Part shown: positions 6,721-10,499 of the stretch, piece by piece
How the letters are laid out: each line of letters begins with the position of its first letter
How positions within the stretch are numbered: position 1 is the first letter of the stretch
Source: Bacteroidota bacterium
GTDB taxonomy: Bacteria; Bacteroidota; Bacteroidia; Bacteroidales; 4484-276
Reading direction: 5' to 3'
NCBI GenBank assembly: GCA_013203545.1
Contig: JABMQA010001199.1
Span: 1-10,499, forward strand
DNA length: 10,499 bases
Position numbers and translations under genes: made by a program
The notes under the pieces: generated by a model
What the model saw: the letters and a program-made list of their open reading frames with translations, nothing else
Told to the model about the DNA's origin: nothing
Databases searched by the model: none

Positions 6721-7143
6721 TTAACCGTTTTTTTTGGTGAGTTCCTTAATTCTTTGTTGAATATTAAGAATTTGAATCACCTCGTAAACTGTGAAAACCA
6801 GGTAAATTACGAAAAAAGCCACAATGAAATTTATGGCATCGGCCCGATAAATAAAGGAATAACTTATGATGATGAGTAGGAATAGTATTAATTTTCCTGC
6901 GGTAGCAAGCATAAAAAAATTGGCAAAACGGCTTGTTTTTCTCAAACTCACTTTTAGTTGCAGGTAAAATATACCCAGGGTTATAATCAGAAAAAAAATA
7001 ATGGTCCAGGGGATTGCCGGCGAAAGATATGCCCTGGGAATGGCCACCAGCAAAATTGAATAAACAGCTGATAATATGATGGCCAGAATTACTGTGCTCG
7101 TAATAAACCGGTGGTAAATTTTTTTGATGGGTTCAGGATTCAT
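6721..7143 (-). CDS. Four-helix AtpI-like membrane protein of the ATP-synthase locus
   Basis: The 140-residue product is almost entirely membrane. Predicted helices lie at about 12-34, 44-63, 74-97 and 103-126, with a basic loop (KVSLRKTSR, 64-72) after helix 2 and a charged tail (QQRIKELTKKNG). It has no catalytic motif. Size, topology and its place 15 nt after the AtpZ-like gene fit the small membrane protein that, in many Bacteroidota, lies between atpZ and atpB. AtpI-type proteins are thought to help assemble the c-ring or supply Mg2+ to the F1Fo ATP synthase. The role here is inferred from position and topology. The expected next gene, atpB, does not follow. The stop TAA is part of the sequence CGGTTAA, with no convincing terminator after it. 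Confidence 0.78.
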   Translation of the reverse strand: MNPEPIKKIYHRFITSTVILAIILSAVYSILLVAIPRAYLSPAIPWTIIFFLIITLGIFYLQLKVSLRKTSRFANFFMLATAGKLILFLLIIISYSFIYRADAINFIVAFFVIYLVFTVYEVIQILNIQQRIKELTKKNG

Positions 7144-7158
7144 TCGAAAAAGTTGTAA

Positions 7159-7380
7159 TTATTTAATAAAATCCTTTATTGCATTATAAATTGCTATGAC
7201 TACGGAGAGTAATGATAAAACTACCAGAAATACAGGAAATTTGTTATCCATCCACACATCGAGCTTGTATCCTCCAAATGTACCAGCGGCAATAATTACC
7301 AGCATTTGCATGCCCATGCCTGTGTACCTGGCATAGTTAGATAATTGCTTTTTCTTTTTTTCGGAGTCCTTCATTGTCAT
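7159..7380 (-). CDS. atpZ: AtpZ/AtpI-family F1Fo ATP synthase accessory protein
   Basis: The 73-residue product has a charged N-terminus (MTMKDSEKKKKQ) and two transmembrane helices, at about 22-41 and 48-66. Between them is the family motif GTFGGYKLDVWMD (glycine-rich turn followed by LD.W), typical of AtpZ/AtpI (PF09527). These proteins sit in the inner membrane beside F1Fo synthase, with proposed roles in c-ring assembly or divalent cation supply. The start could be ATG 7380 or the ATG two codons later (7374); both are plausible. The start overlaps the end of the bactofilin gene by 44 nt in another frame, so the two are probably translated together. Confidence 0.85.
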   Translation of the reverse strand: MTMKDSEKKKKQLSNYARYTGMGMQMLVIIAAGTFGGYKLDVWMDNKFPVFLVVLSLLSVVIAIYNAIKDFIK

Positions 7381-7777
7381 TATTCACGATGACTTCCCGG
7401 TTGGGGATATCACCCATGTTACAGGTACCTGAGAATTTTGCGCCTGGTTCGATGGCAAGTTTTTTTGTAAAAATATCGCCGCTAAGATTGGCTGACGATT
7501 TAAGCGTAAGCAACTCATGAACAACAACTTTCGCCGTAATTTTACCTGAAATATCGGCATTCTGACAAATAATTTCACCATCAACAATTCCTGATGCACC
7601 GATAACAACCTTGCCTTTAGAATTTATTGAACCATTAAGCGTTCCATCGATCCTGAAATCACCGTTTGATGTAATGTTCCCCTTTATGGAGGTACCAGTT
7701 CCCAGGAAGTTTATCGACGGGGAACTCTCTAATCCATTTGATTTTGCCATTTTTTGTCTTTTTTCTCCAAAAAACAT
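7337..7777 (-). CDS. Bactofilin (polymer-forming cytoskeletal protein)
   Basis: From the ATG at 7777 the product is 146 residues. Residues about 24-120 form the bactofilin beta-helix (DUF583): GTGTSIKGNITSNGDFRIDG, then GKVVIGASGIVDGEI, DISGKI, LSGDIFTKKLAIEPGA, and ending KFSGTCNM. Bactofilins polymerise without nucleotide into filaments under the membrane and organise cell shape, wall synthesis or envelope machines. A flexible charged tail (NNDNEGLRKKEKAII) follows. I prefer 7777 because MFF-type starts are common in the family. ATG 7819 overlaps the upstream TPR gene and adds an unlikely basic extension, and ATG 7750 is also possible. The 3' end overlaps the atpZ-like gene by 44 nt. Confidence 0.9.
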   Translation of the reverse strand: MFFGEKRQKMAKSNGLESSPSINFLGTGTSIKGNITSNGDFRIDGTLNGSINSKGKVVIGASGIVDGEIICQNADISGKITAKVVVHELLTLKSSANLSGDIFTKKLAIEPGAKFSGTCNMGDIPNREVIVNNDNEGLRKKEKAII

Positions 7778-7805
7778 TTTCTTGCGAAAATAATGAAATA
7801 ATTTA

Positions 7806-10469
7806 TTATTCAACCCCATATGTGGATTTGAAGAAGGATTTGTAAACTTCCAGATCTTTCTCCCGATACAATATCGGATAGTTATCCACAGAAATTACCA
7901 TACTTTCATAGCTGGTACCTTCAAGTTGTGCCAGGATATAGGGATTTTCGGTAACTGCCCGGAGGTAATCCATAACGTTTTCAGCGTTTTCGAAATTTCC
8001 AACAGTTATCATCTGCAACTCGTTCTTGAAAATTATGCTATTGATTTTAAGAGACAAGGTCCGGTAATATTTCGAATTAAAATCGGACAAACGGATTTTT
8101 AAGGCATTGATATTGGTTTTTGAACCATCAACAATAAACAAAAAGAAATGAACGGTATTCAGGTTAATGAGGTATGGGGTTATAATATTTTCTTCTTCCC
8201 CAACCACCTTCCCGGCTATTTCGTCTCCTCCGGTGGGTTGCTCACTAATCACTAAATTCCCGGATTCATCCCTGCGGAGCCTCGATAAAATGTCTTCGGC
8301 CAGGGGTTTTACCTCGCTGTCAGGATAGGTTGCGATAAGGTACTCAAGTGAAACTGCAAGGCTGTCAAGGTTTTGAATCTGTCCCACCGAAAGCGCTTTC
8401 AGCATTTCAAATTTTGAAAGCAGGTTACTTTCAGGATACTTTTCAACAGCTTCATTATAATTATTAACAACCATATAAAATTGGTTATTCAAATAGGCAC
8501 TGTAAGTATCTTCATAAAAGTTTTTTGCCGCATTGCGTTGTGCCTGGAGCACAAGGTTATAATTAGGGTCGATGATGATTCTTGCATAGTCACTATCAGG
8601 AAAATCCCTGACGATCATATTTCGGTAATAAAGGGCCCTTTCGTCATCCGGCACCTCTTCCCAGTTTTTGTACAGCTGGTAATAAACCTGGAGGCCATGC
8701 TCCGTTGCAGGAAACCGTTCGATCAGTAGTTCCAGTGTTTCTATTGATTTTTCATTGTCTTTCAGACCATCCTTGTAGATGAATCCCATTATATAAATGG
8801 CTTCTTCGATTAAGGCATTGGACTCCACCAGTTTCTCTTCGGTCATGGGTAAATCCTGGAGATAAAAATCCCTCTTTTTCGGATCGGTTTCCACCACCAG
8901 GGTACTGTCGGTGGCTAACGAATCACTTGCTGCAAGGTCTTCCTCCTCATCCCCAAAATCCGCGACAATCTGTTTACTGCTCAGCCGCCAGAGATCTTCT
9001 AGTTTTCTCCGGCCCCACTTTTTCTGAAATTCGGTGTATCCAAAACTTACAGAAGAAGGATTATAAAAATACCATCCACCCGATTGCTGAATGGCCCTGT
9101 TTTGTTGGCGGTTGGTTTGTTCGAGCATCGAAAGGGTACGTTGCCTTTCCACTTCCTCGGCCTGTAGTCTGGCTTCCTCTTCTGCGATTTTCTTTATAAA
9201 GGCATCTATAACTTTATTCCTTTCCTCCTCAGGCATCCGGGCAAGGTTTTGCAGGCTATCCTGATCCTGGACTATTGTTAAATTGGTGATGAGCTCGGTT
9301 AGTGTCTCGGTTTTATCTTTCAGTTCATCATAGTTCGGATATTCAAGCGGGAGAAACTGCATGGTGGTATCAAAATAGGCCTGAGCCAGCGAATAGGTCT
9401 GCTTGTCAAAATGGATTTCAGCCAGTTTTAATGCCGACAACGACTTTTGATAGTCATTCGATACACTTGTTGAAACGGATAATGTGAGATATTCGATGGC
9501 CTTTTTAACATCCTTATCTTTAAGGTAAATTTCTGCCAGTGCAAAGTAAATCTGATCGCGATACTCTTCGTTTTTTGAATCCTTAAGCATTTTGTTGAGC
9601 TTTTTTACGATCATACTTCTGTTGCTTGCCTTTGCATCATAGGTTTTTGCCAGGTTGATCTTAGCATTAAAGGACATCTCGTAGGTAGGGTTCTTTTTAA
9701 TAACAAGCTGGTACAATTTGGCCGCTTCCTGCAGATCGCCCAATTCCTGGTAAATCTGGGCCAGAATGAACCTAAGCCTGTTTTTATCCTTCTTTTTTGT
9801 GTTGATTTCGATGGCACGCTGCAAATATTTGATGGCAGGTTCATAATCCTGCTGCAAAATAAAATAATTGGCATATACTTTTGTGAAATTTTTTTCAAGG
9901 CTGGCAGGGGCCTTTTCACTTCTCAAACTGCTGTTGAGGTTGTCCAGCATCGAAACAGCCTTTTCAAATTCTTCGGTTTGATTGTACGTCCTGGCCAACC
10001 ACAATTCAGCCTCGTACCGGCTGTCGTCCTTGGCAAACCGGTTGGTAATAAATTCAAATGTCCGGCGGGCACTCGAAAATTCCTTTTTATAGAAATAGGC
10101 TTTACCTATCAGCATATAGCTATCGTCAATCCACCTGACGTACTCCTTCCTTTTAAAATACATCGAATGACTCTGAATTACCTTGGAAGCTTTTTCCATA
10201 GCACGGTCCATGTTTGGAAAAATGGATTGGGCATCCTGCTCAGTCCCATATTTGTAAACCGGCAAAATCAAAGTATAGTTGTCCTTAACATTTTTTTCTA
10301 ATTCAGCAACACCCTCCTTAAAACTTTCATTCCCATTCCAATAAGCATTGTAATGTGCTGTTAAGTTATGGTAAACCCTTCTAGTAAATGAATTTTTCTT
10401 TCTGGAGCAGGATTCAAAAGCAAAAAATATCATCATCAATACAACAAAATATGCTACACTTTTAAGCAT
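7806..10469 (-). CDS. porW: PorW/SprE-type TPR lipoprotein of the type IX secretion system
   Basis: The 887-residue product begins with a lipoprotein signal peptide ending FESC, with Cys21 as the lipidation site. The segment NSFTRRVYHNLTAHYNAYWNG (26-46) is diagnostic of PorW/SprE proteins, which are required for T9SS secretion and for gliding in flavobacteria. TPR-like helical repeats fill about 115-370 (for example AIKYLQRAIEIN and AAKLYQLVIKKNP). A coiled coil spans about 413-460 (EEERNKVIDAF...EEARLQAEEVERQR). The conserved block GGWYFYNPSSVSFGYTEFQ starts at 464, with more TPR at about 550-725. A C-terminal SPOR-like region lies at about 765-875. The normal start is visible: ATG 10469 precedes the signal peptide directly. 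The bactofilin ATG follows its stop by 28 nt. sprE is the flavobacterial name for the same family. Confidence 0.92.
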   Translation of the reverse strand: MLKSVAYFVVLMMIFFAFESCSRKKNSFTRRVYHNLTAHYNAYWNGNESFKEGVAELEKNVKDNYTLILPVYKYGTEQDAQSIFPNMDRAMEKASKVIQSHSMYFKRKEYVRWIDDSYMLIGKAYFYKKEFSSARRTFEFITNRFAKDDSRYEAELWLARTYNQTEEFEKAVSMLDNLNSSLRSEKAPASLEKNFTKVYANYFILQQDYEPAIKYLQRAIEINTKKKDKNRLRFILAQIYQELGDLQEAAKLYQLVIKKNPTYEMSFNAKINLAKTYDAKASNRSMIVKKLNKMLKDSKNEEYRDQIYFALAEIYLKDKDVKKAIEYLTLSVSTSVSNDYQKSLSALKLAEIHFDKQTYSLAQAYFDTTMQFLPLEYPNYDELKDKTETLTELITNLTIVQDQDSLQNLARMPEEERNKVIDAFIKKIAEEEARLQAEEVERQRTLSMLEQTNRQQNRAIQQSGGWYFYNPSSVSFGYTEFQKKWGRRKLEDLWRLSSKQIVADFGDEEEDLAASDSLATDSTLVVETDPKKRDFYLQDLPMTEEKLVESNALIEEAIYIMGFIYKDGLKDNEKSIETLELLIERFPATEHGLQVYYQLYKNWEEVPDDERALYYRNMIVRDFPDSDYARIIIDPNYNLVLQAQRNAAKNFYEDTYSAYLNNQFYMVVNNYNEAVEKYPESNLLSKFEMLKALSVGQIQNLDSLAVSLEYLIATYPDSEVKPLAEDILSRLRRDESGNLVISEQPTGGDEIAGKVVGEEENIITPYLINLNTVHFFLFIVDGSKTNINALKIRLSDFNSKYYRTLSLKINSIIFKNELQMITVGNFENAENVMDYLRAVTENPYILAQLEGTSYESMVISVDNYPILYREKDLEVYKSFFKSTYGVE

Positions 10470-10499
10470 GGTTTGATGAAACCGGTAAGATGAGCTAAA

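Noticed and set aside
6689..6727. CGGTTA/TAACCG inverted repeat after the AtpI-like gene
   Set aside because: The 6-bp arms are separated by 27 bases, and the T run lies on the wrong strand to end the minus-strand transcript, so I do not call a terminator.
1..10499. tRNA, rRNA, CRISPR array, riboswitch or intact insertion sequence
   Set aside because: I scanned both strands and saw no repeat-spacer pattern, no clear tRNA cloverleaf, and no transposase gene.

Overview
The window looks like the chromosome or a metagenome-derived contig of a Bacteroidota bacterium. It is AT-rich and has Bacteroidota-type promoters (TTTG-N18/20-TAnnTTTG). Two secreted proteins end in type IX secretion (T9SS) sorting domains. 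A PorW/SprE-type T9SS lipoprotein is followed by a bactofilin and by ATP-synthase accessory genes. Every gene I can support lies on the minus strand, so transcription runs from right to left. The first ~30 bases match a Nextera/Tn5 sequencing adapter almost perfectly, so the left edge is probably a raw contig end rather than natural DNA.

Layout in transcription order. Positions 10469-6721 hold a tight cluster: PorW/SprE-like TPR lipoprotein, bactofilin, AtpZ-like two-helix protein, and a four-helix AtpI-like membrane protein. In Bacteroidota this cluster normally leads into atpB and the rest of the F1Fo operon. Here it stops at 6721, and a promoter-driven gene for a secreted four-PKD-domain protein with a T9SS tail follows (6592-4952).

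Positions 4918-2600 are a degraded accessory patch. They hold a frameshifted, N-terminally truncated remnant of an AAA_4/HATPase_c_4 'RecG-like' regulator (4918-4459), then an intact secreted Asp-box (BNR-like) protein with a T9SS tail (4317-3088). Next comes a remnant of a gingipain-type (C25) protease holding only signal peptide and propeptide, interrupted by an in-frame TAA (3073-2600).

Positions 2547-1275 are housekeeping: an LD-carboxypeptidase (S66) overlapping a YraN-family nuclease gene by 8 nt. Two hairpins (1259-1210 and 1178-1162) then close that unit. A separate promoter (about 1110-1081) drives a long AsmA-like inner-membrane protein gene that runs off the left edge.

Taken together, the window carries one component of the T9SS machinery (PorW/SprE) and at least two likely T9SS cargo proteins, plus the ruin of a third. 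I do not see a clearly new defence or mobile system. The most informative oddities are the two pseudogenes, the broken ATP-synthase synteny and the adapter at the edge.
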